A DNA stretch of 64,000 nt from Halorhabdus sp. CBA1104 (GTDB taxonomy: Archaea > Halobacteriota > Halobacteria > Halobacteriales > Haloarculaceae). Shown one piece after another: positions 63,934 to 64,000 of this stretch (positions are counted from its first letter, which is position 1; every line of letters starts with the position of its first letter). The notes under the pieces were generated by a model that ran no database searches, was not told the origin of the DNA, and was given only the letters and a program-made list of their open reading frames with translations. Where the stretch lies: assembly GCF_009690625.1 (NCBI RefSeq), contig NZ_CP033878.1, forward strand, positions 248,001 to 312,000, written 5' to 3'. A program made the translations under genes and the position numbers.

Positions 63934-64000
63934 GACAGCGGAGTTCACAGATAGATCCCTGGCCGAGCACCAGCGCGTCTTCGAGAAGATTTGGTCTCAA
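63934..64000 (+). CDS. 5' end of an unknown gene
   Basis: An ATG at 63934 opens a frame (MTAEFTDRSLAEHQRVFEK...) that runs off the window with good GC3 bias. It does not resemble ribosomal protein S12, which usually follows nusA in haloarchaea. Too short to identify. Confidence 0.35.

Noticed and set aside
63233-64000. Minus-strand frame at the window end with several cysteines
   Set aside because: It is antisense to rpoA'' and nusA over most of its length; the cysteine-rich part is short and not a known motif.
1-64000. CRISPR array or complete insertion sequence
   Set aside because: No regularly spaced 25-40-bp repeats with unique spacers and no transposase were seen; the only regular repeats lie within the propeller gene.

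Overview
The window looks like the chromosome of a haloarchaeon (class Halobacteria). Evidence is the GC-rich, strongly GC3-biased coding; Asp/Glu-rich proteins; TATA/BRE-type promoters often placed about 27 nt from the start codon (leaderless transcripts); and archaeal or halophile-specific genes. These include C50 carotenoid genes, aIF1A, aIF2-beta and aIF5A, deoxyhypusine synthase, RdfA, a split RNA polymerase operon (rpoH-B''-B'-A'-A''-nusA) and many small zinc-ribbon proteins. A Haloarculaceae-type genus is a guess only; no 16S rRNA is present.

Layout. 0-1.8 kb: end of a carotenoid operon (lycopene elongase, then the bacterioruberin hydratase). 1.9-7.8 kb: small unknowns, an SRAP repair protein, an acetyltransferase, a fructosamine-kinase-like/HAD pair, aIF2-beta and a glycosyltransferase. 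7.8-13.5 kb: membrane proteins with very unusual low-complexity tails, aIF1A and squalene synthase. 13.6-21.2 kb: methyltransferase, DHFR, RNA 3'-phosphate cyclase, aldo-keto reductase, deoxyhypusine synthase, SprT-like and Nif3-like proteins. 21.2-24.6 kb: an accessory island with an eight-repeat beta-propeller protein and an AT- and lysine-rich Tat-exported protein that is frameshifted. 24.6-33.8 kb: agmatinase/aIF5A, a UbiB kinase, Hsp20, a GIDE-like membrane protein, cold-shock protein, a UbiA-lycopene cyclase fusion and a DASH cryptochrome. 34-40 kb: a decayed photolyase end, small unknowns, a multi-PAS histidine kinase, an esterase and an ATP-grasp ligase. 40.2-46.2 kb: a second Hsp20, GAPDH and phosphoglycerate kinase (frameshifted), and the SMC-related/RdfA pair. 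46.5-54.7 kb: M29-type aminopeptidase, two PCMT-like genes, a paired CrcB fluoride channel and a class V aminotransferase. 54.7-64 kb: tRNA-Asp with tRNA-3'-end copies beside it, then the RNA polymerase operon.

How the genes connect. Deoxyhypusine synthase (19.8 kb), aIF5A and agmatinase (26 kb) together cover the modification of aIF5A. Squalene synthase, lycopene elongase, the hydratase and the UbiA-cyclase fusion all use isoprenoids. GAPDH and PGK are consecutive glycolytic steps. The SMC-related protein and RdfA form a two-gene transcription unit tied to haloarchaeal cell shape.

Three genes (Tat protein near 23173, pgk near 42511, rpoB' near 58424) each lack exactly one base in or beside a short homopolymer. 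Two are essential core genes, so at least those two are more likely consensus errors than true mutations. No CRISPR array, complete insertion sequence or rRNA gene was seen. I found no clearly new multi-gene system; the best candidates for novelty are the 21-24.6 kb island, the tRNA-end copies, the UbiA-cyclase fusion and the low-complexity membrane proteins.
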